Shown: positions 21,922-30,314 of the stretch, piece after piece | Numbering within the stretch: position 1 is the first letter of the stretch | How the letters are laid out: the number at the start of each line of letters is the position of its first letter | NCBI GenBank assembly: GCA_022785125.1 | Contig: JALFRA010000038.1 | Coordinates: forward strand, 1 to 36,512 | From: Clostridiales bacterium | GTDB lineage: Bacteria > Bacillota > Clostridia > Oscillospirales > Oscillospiraceae | Length of the DNA stretch: 36,512 bases | Direction of reading: 5' to 3' | The notes under the pieces: model-generated | Database searches by the model: none | Told to the model about the DNA's origin: nothing | Seen by the model: the letters and a program-made list of their open reading frames with translations, nothing else | Position numbers and translations under genes: made by a program

Positions 21922-24011
21922 ACGAGATTTTACTCACCCTGCTCTCCCTTACTCTGTCCGGCTCCCTGCTGTGTGTGCTTTTGCTGCTCCTGCGCCCCGT
22001 GATGGGAAACAGGGTGCCCAAGGCCGTTTCCTATTATTTCTGGCTGGCGGTGCTGCTCCGCTTTCTGATTCCCTTCGGCTACGGCATCACCCTGCCCCAG
22101 CCTCCCCAGCCCACCCAGGAGGTGGTCCGGCAGGAAACCGCCCTCCCCGACCGGCAGGACCAAGGGGGCACACAGGCCGCTCCCATTACTCCGCCGTCGG
22201 AGCCGGTCACGGCGGAGCAGCCGGAGGCGGCCCGGCCGTCCGCCCCGACAGTTTCCCTCCCCGGCGTGCTGGTTTTCCTGTGGCTGGCGGTTGGAACAGG
22301 CTTCTTTTGCTGGCACATCGCCACCTATGCCCTTTTCTCCCACTGGGTCCGCGCCTCTCTCGCCCCGCCAACGGCGGAGGCCCTTGCCCTGTTTGAGGAG
22401 CTGGGCCACAGCCGCCGGGTGAGGCTGGCTTGCAGCGACCAGGTAAACGCCCCCATGCTGCTGGGGGTGCTGCGGCCGGTGATCGTCCTGCCTCAGGACG
22501 GGCTGGCCCTTCCTCCTCAGGCTCTGGCCGCCGCCCTCCGCCATGAGCTCATCCACGCCCGGCGGTGGGACATCTGCTACAAGTGGCTGGTGGTGCTGGT
22601 GACCAGCCTCCACTGGTTCAATCCCCTGGTCCACTGGATGGGGCGGCGCATTGCGCTGGACTGTGAGCTGTCCTGCGACGAGGCGGTACTCCGCGCCCTG
22701 GAGCCGGAGAAGCGGATGGCCTACGGGGATATGCTGTTGCTGCTGGCCGCCCGGCCTGGTAGGGCCTCCCCGTGGATGACAGCCCCTCTCTGTCAGAATG
22801 GGAAGCGGCTGAAAGCCCGGCTTCTGGGGATTAAAGGATACCGCAAGCCGGGCAAGGCCGCAATCTGCCTCACTCTGGTTCTGGGACTGGTGGTCACCTG
22901 CTGCGCCTGCACAGTGGTGGATCTGGAACCTCATCCCAGGGCTGCTACCGGGGAATTCGACCCATATCAACCCCTTCTGATTGAGTATGAATTGGCCTTT
23001 CTCCAACAGCAGCCTAACGCCTATCCGGACCTGGTATCCGCTGTCATTGCTCCCTACTGGGGGCAGGACCATCAGCTGGGCTATGTCCGCCGGGACCTGG
23101 ACGGGGACGGCTCGGAGGAACTGCTGCTGGGCTGGGTGGGCAACGACATCTGGAATCTGGACCAGGGCTATGTCTTTGCCATCTACACCCTGGTGGATGA
23201 CCAGCCCGTCCTGGCGGTGGAGGGCTGGGAACGGAGTCTCTATGTGGTGAGCGAGAACAACATCCTCTGCCACTGCGGCTCCAGCGGCGCGGGGCGGACC
23301 GGGTGGAAGCAATATCGGTTCGACCCGTCGGCGGAAGGCTTTTTAGTGACCCTGGACCAGGTCTCCGTGCCGGTGGACGGCGAAGGAGCCATTGCCATTG
23401 GCGAGAGCTGGATGGAGTCTGGCATCTCCCTCCCCTACATCTGCTTCGCAGGCAGAGAGGAGAGTCCCTATCAGGACGTCCTGCTGGGAAAGACTCCTTT
23501 CCTCTATGTGGACGGCTCCGGCCAGGACACTCCCACCTTCCTCCCTGACATTCCCCTTGCCTTCAGTCCCTACAGCTCCTATGCCGCTGTAACGGAGTTT
23601 GCCGTCCTGGACCTGGACGGCGACGGAAGCCGGGAGGCGGTCCTCCGGGTCACCGACGTGGCCAATGACATGGGGGGCTATGTGGTCTTACGCCAGGAGG
23701 GGGACGAGATCATGGGCTATCCCAGCCACTGGCGCACCTTCTGGCAGCTGAAAACCGACGGTACGTTTACTTACTCCTATTCCGCCGGCACGGAGGACGG
23801 CATTGCTTCCGCCCGCTTTGAGGAAGACGGCCTTACCCTAGAAAAGCACATCCGCTGTGAGATGGAGGCTTGGGAGCCTAAAGCCTTTGAAGTGGATGGC
23901 CGGCCCGTCTCCGAGACCGAGTATGAGGCCGTCCTGGAGGCCCAGGCCCAGAAGCAAGATGCGGTCTGGTATGAACTGAACGAAACCAACATCAATCAGC
24001 TGACCGCATAA
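21918..24011 (+). CDS. BlaR1-like M56 membrane metalloprotease with atypical sensor region
   Basis: A 697-residue membrane protein. Hydrophobic segments at about 5-26, 38-58, 115-140 and 315-332 frame a cytoplasmic zinc-protease loop with 'HELIHARR' (HExxH, residues 209-213) and 'CELSCDEAVLR' (Glu250). This is the BlaR1/MecR1 protease that inactivates BlaI. A proline-rich loop (61-112) lies before the third segment. The extracellular part (about 340-697) lacks the SxxK and KTG motifs of a penicillin-binding sensor. It has two calcium-loop-like repeats 'DLDGDGSEELLLG' (393) and 'DLDGDGSREAVLR' (565), as in FG-GAP/VCBS or EF-hand loops. 'TCCACTVVD' at the end of the last membrane helix is lipobox-like. 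The signal sensed is therefore probably not a beta-lactam. Confidence 0.88.
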   Translation: MNEILLTLLSLTLSGSLLCVLLLLLRPVMGNRVPKAVSYYFWLAVLLRFLIPFGYGITLPQPPQPTQEVVRQETALPDRQDQGGTQAAPITPPSEPVTAEQPEAARPSAPTVSLPGVLVFLWLAVGTGFFCWHIATYALFSHWVRASLAPPTAEALALFEELGHSRRVRLACSDQVNAPMLLGVLRPVIVLPQDGLALPPQALAAALRHELIHARRWDICYKWLVVLVTSLHWFNPLVHWMGRRIALDCELSCDEAVLRALEPEKRMAYGDMLLLLAARPGRASPWMTAPLCQNGKRLKARLLGIKGYRKPGKAAICLTLVLGLVVTCCACTVVDLEPHPRAATGEFDPYQPLLIEYELAFLQQQPNAYPDLVSAVIAPYWGQDHQLGYVRRDLDGDGSEELLLGWVGNDIWNLDQGYVFAIYTLVDDQPVLAVEGWERSLYVVSENNILCHCGSSGAGRTGWKQYRFDPSAEGFLVTLDQVSVPVDGEGAIAIGESWMESGISLPYICFAGREESPYQDVLLGKTPFLYVDGSGQDTPTFLPDIPLAFSPYSSYAAVTEFAVLDLDGDGSREAVLRVTDVANDMGGYVVLRQEGDEIMGYPSHWRTFWQLKTDGTFTYSYSAGTEDGIASARFEEDGLTLEKHIRCEMEAWEPKAFEVDGRPVSETEYEAVLEAQAQKQDAVWYELNETNINQLTA

Positions 24012-24014
24012 AAT

Positions 24015-24050
24015 ATACCCCTGGGCAGTTTCAGGACTGCCCAGGGGTAT
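24015..24050 (+). terminator. Hairpin after the BlaR1-like gene
   Basis: A perfect 15-bp stem (24015-24029 with 24036-24050) and a 6-nt loop, 4 bases after the stop. No T-run follows; a second palindrome begins on the next base. Confidence 0.6.
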
Positions 24051-24088
24051 ACTGCTCTTGTCGAAAAGATCTTTTCGACAAGAGCAGT
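24051..24088. repeat. Perfect 38-bp palindrome
   Basis: 19 bases (24051-24069) are followed directly by their exact reverse complement (24070-24088), centred on AGATCT with no loop. It abuts the preceding hairpin. As RNA it would form a long stem and as DNA a cruciform or dimeric protein site. It may assist termination of either neighbour. Confidence 0.75.
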
Positions 24089-24174
24089 CGTTTGATTGGA
24101 CGCGAAAGACAACCCTGACGGTTTTCTTTCACACTATCTTTCCCTCCGAATCTTTTGGCCAGCTGGATTTATCC

Positions 24175-25176
24175 TCAGTCTGGAGCATACTGCTCCACTT
24201 CCACGCCGGTATAGTACCACTTTAAAATCTCCTCATAGTCTTTGCCCTCCTGGGCCAGGGCGTTGGCCCCGTACTGGCTCATGCCAACCCCGTGGCCGTA
24301 GCCGGTGACCGAAAAGGTCACCCCATCCGCCCCGGCGGAGACGGTGAAACTGGTGGACCGCAGGGAGAACAGGGTGCGCAGCTCCTGTCCGCTGACCGTG
24401 ACGCCTCCCACGTCCACACTGCTCACGCCCCCGGCGGAGTTGGACACGGTACCCCCAAACCAGCCGGAGGGATCGCCGGACAGGTCCGCCCCGGGGTACT
24501 TGGCCAGCAGCTTGGTTTTGAACTCCTCCGCCGTCAGGGTGACAGTGGAGTGGTAGTTGGGCACCTCCTCCCCCTCGGGGCTGTCCACTCCGGTGAGATA
24601 GGGCACGGAATTGCCCCACACCTCCACCGCGTCCACCGTCCGCCCGTCAGCGGAGGAGAAAAAGACGGCCTGGATCGGCTTCCCCCCATAGAGCACCGCC
24701 ACTCCGTCGGTGTCCGCCACAGCGGCGGCGATCTTGTCGGTGTACATCTGTGCGTTGGTTCCCCAGCTGGCGGCTGCATCCTCCCGGGTGCGGTAGGCCT
24801 GGCAGCAGTTCACGTCGGTACACAGGTCGGCCTGCGGGTGACCGGAGGTGTCCCGCTCCATTTTGGAATAGGTATAGGTGCGGGCGGCCACCGCCTGGGC
24901 CTTCAGGGCCTCGCTCTCAAAAGCGGCGGGCATCTCGGCGGCCACCACCCCCCACAGGTAGTCGTCCAGTGCCATGGTCTCCACCGTGCCGTCGGACCGC
25001 TTTACCTTTACCTGCTGGGCGCTGTCCAGGGCCGGCTCCGGCGTGACCACCGTGCGGTCGATGGGCAGGCTGCCGCTCTCCACCGGCAGGGTTCCCTCCC
25101 CCTGGGGCACCAGCAGCAGCGGCAGCAGGAAAAGGGCCAGCAGCAGGGCCAGGGCAATCGCCGCCACCTGTCTCAT
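24175..25176 (-). CDS. spoIID: Stage II sporulation protein D (SpoIID) peptidoglycan lytic transglycosylase
   Basis: A 333-residue protein with an N-terminal signal anchor (residues 1-24, 'MRQVAAIALALLLALFLL'). The SpoIID domain includes 'LWGVVAAEMPAAFESEALKAQAVAARTY', with the catalytic Glu81, the Cys-rich stretch 'LCTDVNCCQAY' (zinc/ordering site), 'FFSSADGRT' and the C-terminal 'GYGHGVGMSQYGANALA'. In endospore formers it is made in the mother cell, cleaves glycan strands and drives engulfment with SpoIIM and SpoIIP. ATG 25176 is preferred because AGAGGA lies upstream (11 bases) and the anchor begins there; an alternative ATG at 25215 has no SD. No sigma-E promoter was recognised. The gene is single here. 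Confidence 0.93.
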   Translation of the reverse strand: MRQVAAIALALLLALFLLPLLLVPQGEGTLPVESGSLPIDRTVVTPEPALDSAQQVKVKRSDGTVETMALDDYLWGVVAAEMPAAFESEALKAQAVAARTYTYSKMERDTSGHPQADLCTDVNCCQAYRTREDAAASWGTNAQMYTDKIAAAVADTDGVAVLYGGKPIQAVFFSSADGRTVDAVEVWGNSVPYLTGVDSPEGEEVPNYHSTVTLTAEEFKTKLLAKYPGADLSGDPSGWFGGTVSNSAGGVSSVDVGGVTVSGQELRTLFSLRSTSFTVSAGADGVTFSVTGYGHGVGMSQYGANALAQEGKDYEEILKWYYTGVEVEQYAPD

Positions 25177-25249
25177 TGGAAACACCGTCCTCTCGTTTTG
25201 CAAGTTATCATTCATTCCATTTCAATTTTTACTTCGTCTACTTTCCATA

Positions 25250-25278
25250 TTGACTGTGCCGCAAAATGGTTGTACAAT
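25250..25278 (+). promoter_or_regulatory. Sigma-A promoter of the citrate synthase gene
   Basis: TTGACT (25250-25255), a 17-base spacer and TACAAT (25273-25278), 37 bases before the start codon. Confidence 0.85.
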
Positions 25279-25315
25279 ACCGTGTAAAAGAATTTGGGCA
25301 AAGGAGAGGCTGGAA

Positions 25316-26683
25316 ATGCAAAACGCGGAGAAGGGCACATCCATGGACTTCATTGACAGTCTATGTGAGGAATATCGCAAACATAACCAGATCGACCCGG
25401 CAGATTACGAGCGCTATCGGGTCAAGCGGGGCCTCCGCAACGCCGACGGCACCGGCGTCATGGCAGGCGTCACCCAGATCGGCAACGTACTGGGCTACTA
25501 CCTTCAGGACGGGGAGCGCTTCCCCGCCCCCGGCAAGCTGATCTACCGGGGCATCGACGTGGAGGAGCTGGTGGACGGCTTTGTGCGGGAAAAACGCTTC
25601 GGCTTTGAGGAGACCGCCTATCTGCTGCTCTTCGGCGCTCTGCCTACCAAAGAGCAGCTTGCCGCTTTCCAGCAGATGCTTACCGACAACCACACCCTGC
25701 CCCATATGTTCACCGAGGATATGATCATCAAGGCGCCCAGTCCCGACGTGATGAACAAGCTGGCCCGCTCGGTACTGGCCCTGTACTCCTATGACGACAA
25801 CCCCGATGATATGTCTCTGTCCAATCAGCTGCGGCAGGCCATCCAGCTCATCGCCCGGGTGCCCGTCATCGTGGCCCACGCCTTTGCCGTGAAGCGCCAC
25901 TACTACAACGACGAGTCTCTCTACCTCCACCGGCCCCAGCCGGGTCTGAGCGTGGCGGAGAACTTCCTCTACTCTGTCCGTCACGACAACCAGTTCACCG
26001 AGCAGGAGGCCCGGCTGCTGGATCTGTGTCTGGTGCTCCACGCCGAGCACGGCGGCGGCAACAACTCCGCCTTTACCTGCCGGGTACTCTCCTCCTCTGG
26101 TACCGACTTCTACTCCTCCATTGCCGCTGCCGTAGGCTCTCTGAAGGGCCCCCGTCACGGCGGCGCCAACAAGAAGGTCATGGAGATGTTCGGCTACATC
26201 GAGGATGCAGTGAAGGACTGGAAGGACGAGGACGAGGTGCGCGCCTACCTGGGCAAGCTGCTGCGGAAGGAGGCCGGCGACAAGTCCGGTCTCATCTACG
26301 GCATGGGCCACGCCATCTATACCATCTCCGATCCCCGTGCCGTCATCCTCAAGAAGTTCGCCAAACAGCTGGCCCAGAGCAAGGGGATGCTGGACGAGTT
26401 TGAGCTGTACGAGACGGTGGAGCGGCTCACCCCCGAGGTGCTACTCTCCGTCAAGGGGGAGAGCAAGGTGGTGTGCGCCAACGTGGATCTGTTCTCCGGC
26501 ATGGTGTACAAGATGATGGGCATCCCTCAGGAGCTGTACACCCCCCTGTTCGCCGTGGCCCGCATCGTGGGCTGGTGCGCCCACCGTATCGAGGAGGTCT
26601 ACCAGCCGGGCAACCGCATCATCCGTCCCGCCTACAAGGCGGTGGCCCCCATGCGGCCCTTCGTGCCCCTGGACCAGCGATAA
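25316..26683 (+). CDS. gltA: Citrate synthase
   Basis: A 455-residue enzyme condensing oxaloacetate and acetyl-CoA to citrate, the entry into the oxidative TCA branch that leads to 2-oxoglutarate and glutamate. 'IYRGIDVEELV' opens the fold, 'LCLVLHAEHGGGNNSAF' and 'LKGPRHGGAN' carry catalytic and binding histidines, 'IYGMGHAIYTISDPRA' holds the second catalytic His, and 'VCANVDLFSG' the catalytic Asp. The ATG at 25316 follows AAGGAGAGG; the frame runs open upstream through the spoIID region by chance. It forms a monocistronic unit with its own promoter and a strong terminator. Whether it works with aconitase and isocitrate dehydrogenase cannot be seen here. citZ is an alternative symbol. Confidence 0.95.
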   Translation: MQNAEKGTSMDFIDSLCEEYRKHNQIDPADYERYRVKRGLRNADGTGVMAGVTQIGNVLGYYLQDGERFPAPGKLIYRGIDVEELVDGFVREKRFGFEETAYLLLFGALPTKEQLAAFQQMLTDNHTLPHMFTEDMIIKAPSPDVMNKLARSVLALYSYDDNPDDMSLSNQLRQAIQLIARVPVIVAHAFAVKRHYYNDESLYLHRPQPGLSVAENFLYSVRHDNQFTEQEARLLDLCLVLHAEHGGGNNSAFTCRVLSSSGTDFYSSIAAAVGSLKGPRHGGANKKVMEMFGYIEDAVKDWKDEDEVRAYLGKLLRKEAGDKSGLIYGMGHAIYTISDPRAVILKKFAKQLAQSKGMLDEFELYETVERLTPEVLLSVKGESKVVCANVDLFSGMVYKMMGIPQELYTPLFAVARIVGWCAHRIEEVYQPGNRIIRPAYKAVAPMRPFVPLDQR

Positions 26684-26691
26684 CAGAACCA

Positions 26692-26730
26692 AAAACAAAG
26701 ACGTGCTGCTGTGCAGCACGTCTTTGTTTT
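26692..26730. terminator. Bidirectional terminator
   Basis: An 18-bp stem including an AAAACAAA/TTTGTTTT base (26692-26709 with 26713-26730) and a TGT loop. It serves citrate synthase (plus) and the lipoprotein gene (minus). Confidence 0.92.
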
Positions 26731-26746
26731 GAAGGGATTGGAAGTA

Positions 26747-27103
26747 TCACTCCTTGGTGGGGGTCTCCATGCTGAAGCTGTCACAGTCGGCGTCGCCGTC
26801 CTCGTCCACAGAGACGGTGGCGTCGAACTTGGCCTTGTAGCGGTCGCCGTAGTCATCCACTACGGTGATGTAGCCTTTGACGTCATAGGTGCCGTCTCCG
26901 TTGTCGTCGGTATTGGTCACCGAGGCCAGGACGTTTTTCACGTTGGCATAGCTGAACATACACTCCACAGCCGCCTCGGACTGTACCGCCAGCTCAATGG
27001 CGTCGGAGTAGTCCTCCTCTTTGGGCGCGGCGGAGCCGCCGCCGCAGGCGCACAGGCCCAGCATCATGGCCAGGGCCAGCGCAAGGGAAACAAACTTTTT
27101 CAT
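26747..27103 (-). CDS. Small lipoprotein of unknown function
   Basis: A 118-residue protein with a lipoprotein signal: 'MKKFVSLALALAMMLGLCACGGG', in which the lipobox 'LCAC' would be cleaved before a lipid-modified Cys. The mature part is acidic and contains 'TDDNGDGTYDVKGYITVVDDYGDRYKAKFDATVSVDEDGDADCDSF', probably a small beta-rich domain with Asp-rich loops. I do not recognise the family. The SD GAAAGAAGG precedes the ATG. It has its own promoter and terminator, so it is a single-gene unit at the outer face of the membrane. Confidence 0.75.
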   Translation of the reverse strand: MKKFVSLALALAMMLGLCACGGGSAAPKEEDYSDAIELAVQSEAAVECMFSYANVKNVLASVTNTDDNGDGTYDVKGYITVVDDYGDRYKAKFDATVSVDEDGDADCDSFSMETPTKE

Positions 27104-27173
27104 AGCGATCCTTCTTTCCTCTCAAAACGGGCGCAGGCTTGGGTATCTCTGCAAAACCTGAACCTCTTCTTAA

Positions 27174-27202
27174 AGTATAGAGAATTCTCTCAGATGGCAC
27201 AA
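27174..27202 (-). promoter_or_regulatory. Sigma-A promoter of the lipoprotein gene
   Basis: On the minus strand TTGTGC (27202-27197), a 17-base spacer and TATACT (27179-27174). GAGAATTCTC, a 10-base palindrome, lies inside the spacer next to the -10 and could be an operator. Confidence 0.7.
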
Positions 27203-27225
27203 TGCGCTGGCTGCATAGTATTTAT

Positions 27226-27258
27226 AAAAAAGGAGACGCTGCCATGCAGCGTCTCCTT
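27226..27258 (-). terminator. Terminator of metG
   Basis: A 13-bp stem (27230-27242 with 27246-27258) with a 3-nt loop, followed on the minus strand by T6. It lies 25 bases after the metG stop. Confidence 0.88.
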
Positions 27259-27282
27259 CTTCATATCATCACTTTTTATGGC

Positions 27283-29325
27283 TTAACCCAGAGTACAGCC
27301 GGCGGGCACCTTGTCGTCCAGCATGAGCAGGTGGAGCTCCTCGTGGCCCTCGGCCCCCTCCTTCACGGCGGAGATGAGCATACCGTTGGACTCCAGGCCC
27401 ATCATCTTCCGGGGCGCCAGGTTCACGCAGGCCACCACGGTCTTGCCGATCAGGTCCTCGGGCTCATAGTACTCATGGATGCCGGAGAGGATCTGACGGG
27501 TCTGCCCCTCGCCGCAGTCCAGGGTAAAGCGGAGCAGCTTCTTGCTCTTCTTCACCGCCTCGCAGGAGAGCACCTTGGCGGTGACGAACTTCACCTTGGC
27601 AAAGTCGTCGATGGTGATATACTCGGGCTCGGCCTTGGCAGCGGCTTCCGCCTTGGCGGCAGCCTCCAGAGCAGCCAGCTCCTCCAGCTCCTTGGCGGCG
27701 TCGATGCGGGGGAAGAGGTTCTCGCCCTTGCTCACCGCAGCCTGGTCAGCCAGCATACCCCACACACCGGCGGACTCCCAGGTGCGCTGGCTCTCGTCGG
27801 CGCCGATCTGAGCGAAGATCTTCTCGCAGGTCTCGGGCATGAAGGGGGTGAGGAGCACGGCGGAGATGCGCACGCACTCCAGCAGGTTGTACAGTACATG
27901 GGCCAGACGGTCCTGCTGGGTCTCGTCCTTGGCCAGAGCCCAGGGCTTGTTCTCGTCAATATACTTGTTGGCCCGGCCGATAAGCTTGAACACCTCCATC
28001 AGGGCGTCCTGGAAGGCATACTGCTCCATCTTGTCCTCATAGGCGTTGCGCAGCACGGCGGCCATGGAGATCAGCTCCACGTCGAACTTCCGGGGATCGT
28101 CCTCGGGGAAGTTGGCGGCCAGGTCCACGCTGCCCCGGGCCTGAGCCAGCATATTGGCCAGATCCCTCTCATCCTCGTCCGCGCCGCAGCCGGCAGGCAG
28201 ATGCCCGCCGAAGTATTTGCCCACCATGGCGGTGGTGCGGCTCACCAGGTTGCCCAGGTCGTTGGCCAGGTCGGTGTTGATACGGCTGATGAGGGTCTCG
28301 TTGGAGAAGTTGCCGTCGGTGCCGAAGGGGAACTCCCGCAGCAGGAAGTAGCGCAGGGAATCCACACCGTAGCGCTGGGCCAGCAGATAGGGGTCCACCA
28401 CGTTGCCCTTGGACTTGCTCATCTTGCCGCCGTCCAGCAGCAGCCAGCCGTGGCCGAACACCTTCTTGGGCAGGGGCATCTCCATGCTCATGAGCATGGC
28501 GGGCCAGATGATGGAGTGGAAGCGGACGATCTCCTTGCCGATGAAGTGGACGTCGGCGGGCCAGTACTTCTCAAAGTCGTCGTACTTGTCGTTCATGAAG
28601 CCCAGGGCGGTGGTGTAGTTGAAGAGGGCGTCAATCCACACATAGACCACATGGCCGGGGTCGAAATCCACCGGCACGCCCCACTGGAAGGAGGTACGGG
28701 AGACGCACAGATCCTCCAGGCCGGGCTTGATGAAGTTATTCACCATCTCGTTGACCCGGCTGCGGGGCTCCAGGAAGTCGGTGTTCTCCAGCAGGTCCTG
28801 GACCCGGTCGGCGTACTTGCTCAGCCGGAAGAAGTAGGCCTCCTCCTCGGCGTCCTGGACCTCACGGCCGCAGTCGGGGCACTTGCCGTCCACCAGCTGG
28901 CTTTCGGTCCAGAAGGACTCGCAGGGCTTGCAGTATTTGCCCACATACTTGCCCTTGTAGATGTCGCCCTTCTCATACATCTTCTTAAAGATCTTCTGAA
29001 TGGCGGCCACATGGTAATCGTCGGTGGTGCGGATGAACCGGTCGTTGGAGATGTTCATCAGCTTCCACAGGTCCTTGACGCCCTGGGGGCCCTCCACGAT
29101 GTTGTCCACGTACTCCTTGGGGGAGACGCCGGCGGCCTTGGCTTTGTCCTCGATCTTCTGGCCGTGCTCATCGGTACCGGTGAGGAACATCACGTCGCAG
29201 CCGGTGAGGCGCTTATAGCGGGCCATGGCGTCGGTGGCCACGGTGCAGTAGGCATGGCCAATGTGAAGCTTGTCCGAGGGGTAGTAAATGGGGGTGGTGA
29301 TATAAAATTTCTTTTTCTCAGACAT
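27283..29325 (-). CDS. metG: Methionyl-tRNA synthetase
   Basis: A 680-residue class I aminoacyl-tRNA synthetase that charges tRNA-Met for initiation and elongation. 'LHIGH' (residues 20-24) and 'KMSKS' (301-305) are the ATP-binding signatures. The zinc knuckle is Cys132-Cys135 with Cys149-Cys152 ('CKPC...CPDC'). The C-terminal appended tRNA-binding (OB-fold) domain is about residues 575-680: 'ITIDDFAKVKFVTAKVLSCEAVKKSKKLL...'. The length is normal for the two-domain Firmicute form. The start at 29325 follows GGAGGGA; the frame extends 19 codons upstream without an SD. The first 8 bases overlap the end of the membrane protein gene, so expression is probably coupled to it. Confidence 0.97.
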   Translation of the reverse strand: MSEKKKFYITTPIYYPSDKLHIGHAYCTVATDAMARYKRLTGCDVMFLTGTDEHGQKIEDKAKAAGVSPKEYVDNIVEGPQGVKDLWKLMNISNDRFIRTTDDYHVAAIQKIFKKMYEKGDIYKGKYVGKYCKPCESFWTESQLVDGKCPDCGREVQDAEEEAYFFRLSKYADRVQDLLENTDFLEPRSRVNEMVNNFIKPGLEDLCVSRTSFQWGVPVDFDPGHVVYVWIDALFNYTTALGFMNDKYDDFEKYWPADVHFIGKEIVRFHSIIWPAMLMSMEMPLPKKVFGHGWLLLDGGKMSKSKGNVVDPYLLAQRYGVDSLRYFLLREFPFGTDGNFSNETLISRINTDLANDLGNLVSRTTAMVGKYFGGHLPAGCGADEDERDLANMLAQARGSVDLAANFPEDDPRKFDVELISMAAVLRNAYEDKMEQYAFQDALMEVFKLIGRANKYIDENKPWALAKDETQQDRLAHVLYNLLECVRISAVLLTPFMPETCEKIFAQIGADESQRTWESAGVWGMLADQAAVSKGENLFPRIDAAKELEELAALEAAAKAEAAAKAEPEYITIDDFAKVKFVTAKVLSCEAVKKSKKLLRFTLDCGEGQTRQILSGIHEYYEPEDLIGKTVVACVNLAPRKMMGLESNGMLISAVKEGAEGHEELHLLMLDDKVPAGCTLG

Positions 29326-30136
29326 CAGAGGATCCCTCCGTATCGTTCTCGACCGGCTCCTCTGGCAGAGGCCGGGCGGCATTGTACAGCAGCAAAGCGC
29401 TGGAAGTCAGCAGATAGAGAATGGTAAAGCCATAAAGGGCCAGAGTGGCCCAGTCGTGCTGGTCGGCCAGGGTGACCAGAGAAAAGTACACCCCCAGCAG
29501 AGAGAACAGCACCATGGGGGCACACTTACCTTTGTCAAAGGAGAATCCGGCCATAAAATAGAGGCCCAGCAGACCGGTAATGATGGCGAAGAGCTCGTAC
29601 ACATAGTCCAGCTGCACCGGGTCCCCCGCCCGCACCTGGTAGGCGGCGATGAGCCACACACAGAAGGCAAAGGCCGGGATCAGCAGGGGCACGCTGTACT
29701 TGCCCCTGTTGGTTCCCTTGAAGTTGTCCCGCACCGTGGACATGACGCACAGCCCGGAGATGGCCGCCATAGCCGCCACCATGAGGCGGGTGTAGAGGGG
29801 ATTGGTACCGGCGGCAAAATCATAGGCCATCAGACCGCCCGCACCAATGAGCAGGAAGCCGGAGAGCACCCCCGCCATGGCGTACAGGGTATTGTCCTTG
29901 GCAGAAAAGGCCTGGTCATAGCCGCTGAATCGGGGATATTTCCCCATAAAGCTGAGGATCAGCAGCACGGCGGCCACCACCACCGACAGGGCGATAAGGG
30001 CCATCGTGGCGGGAGCGCCGGAGATGGGCAGGCCGGTGTCCGCCTCAAAGGCGGTAGCCAGCTCCCAGCGCCGCAGGGCGAAACCGGCCCCGCCGCCCAC
30101 CACCGCGATGGCGGGCAAAAGGATCTCTTTTCGCAT
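29318..30136 (-). CDS. Unknown multi-pass membrane protein upstream of metG
   Basis: A 272-residue protein with about eight hydrophobic segments: 'ILLPAIAVVGGGAGFAL', 'MALIALSVVVAAVLLILSFM', 'AMAGVLSGFLLIGAGGLMAY', 'LMVAAMAAISGLCVMS', 'LLIPAFAFCVWLIAAY', 'LFAIITGLLGLYFMAGF', 'MVLFSLLGVYFSLVTLA' and 'LALYGFTILYLLTSSALLL'. It ends in an acidic tail. I do not recognise a family or function. The start at 30136 is chosen because AAAGGA lies 8 bases upstream; the frame continues further upstream across the promoter. It is co-transcribed with metG by an 8-base overlap. Confidence 0.8.
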   Translation of the reverse strand: MRKEILLPAIAVVGGGAGFALRRWELATAFEADTGLPISGAPATMALIALSVVVAAVLLILSFMGKYPRFSGYDQAFSAKDNTLYAMAGVLSGFLLIGAGGLMAYDFAAGTNPLYTRLMVAAMAAISGLCVMSTVRDNFKGTNRGKYSVPLLIPAFAFCVWLIAAYQVRAGDPVQLDYVYELFAIITGLLGLYFMAGFSFDKGKCAPMVLFSLLGVYFSLVTLADQHDWATLALYGFTILYLLTSSALLLYNAARPLPEEPVENDTEGSSDV

Positions 30137-30175
30137 AGTCAGCATCCTTTCCGGATGAAGTAAGTTCGAATATGT

Positions 30176-30184
30176 AGTATAGCA
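30176..30184 (-). promoter_or_regulatory. Extended -10 promoter of the membrane protein-metG unit
   Basis: On the minus strand TGC-TATACT (30184-30176), about 40 bases before the start codon. The -35 region is poor, as expected of an extended -10 promoter. Confidence 0.6.
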
Positions 30185-30259
30185 CGATATGGTTAAAAAC
30201 GCACGGTTTTTTTGCATATCCTATCTTATCGTTTCCCGGCCTAAAAGGCAAGGCTGCTC

Positions 30260-30288
30260 TTGTATTTTTTCCCCGGGCCTGTTATCAT
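30260..30288 (+). promoter_or_regulatory. Promoter of the MATE transporter gene
   Basis: TTGTAT (30260-30265), a 17-base spacer and TATCAT (30283-30288) with an upstream TG (extended -10). The leader would be only about 20 bases. Confidence 0.65.
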
Positions 30289-30314
30289 GCCCTGGAAAGG
30301 AACGTGTGATCATC

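Noticed and set aside
25177-25249. Sigma-E promoter for spoIID
   Set aside because: No credible -35/-10 pair with sporulation sigma features could be placed at the right spacing.
24974-25315. Upstream extension of citrate synthase to 24974
   Set aside because: It overlaps spoIID on the other strand and the citrate synthase promoter; the SD points to 25316.
27202-29427. 741-codon plus-strand open frame opposite metG
   Set aside because: Same antisense shadow pattern; MetRS signatures on the minus strand are unambiguous.
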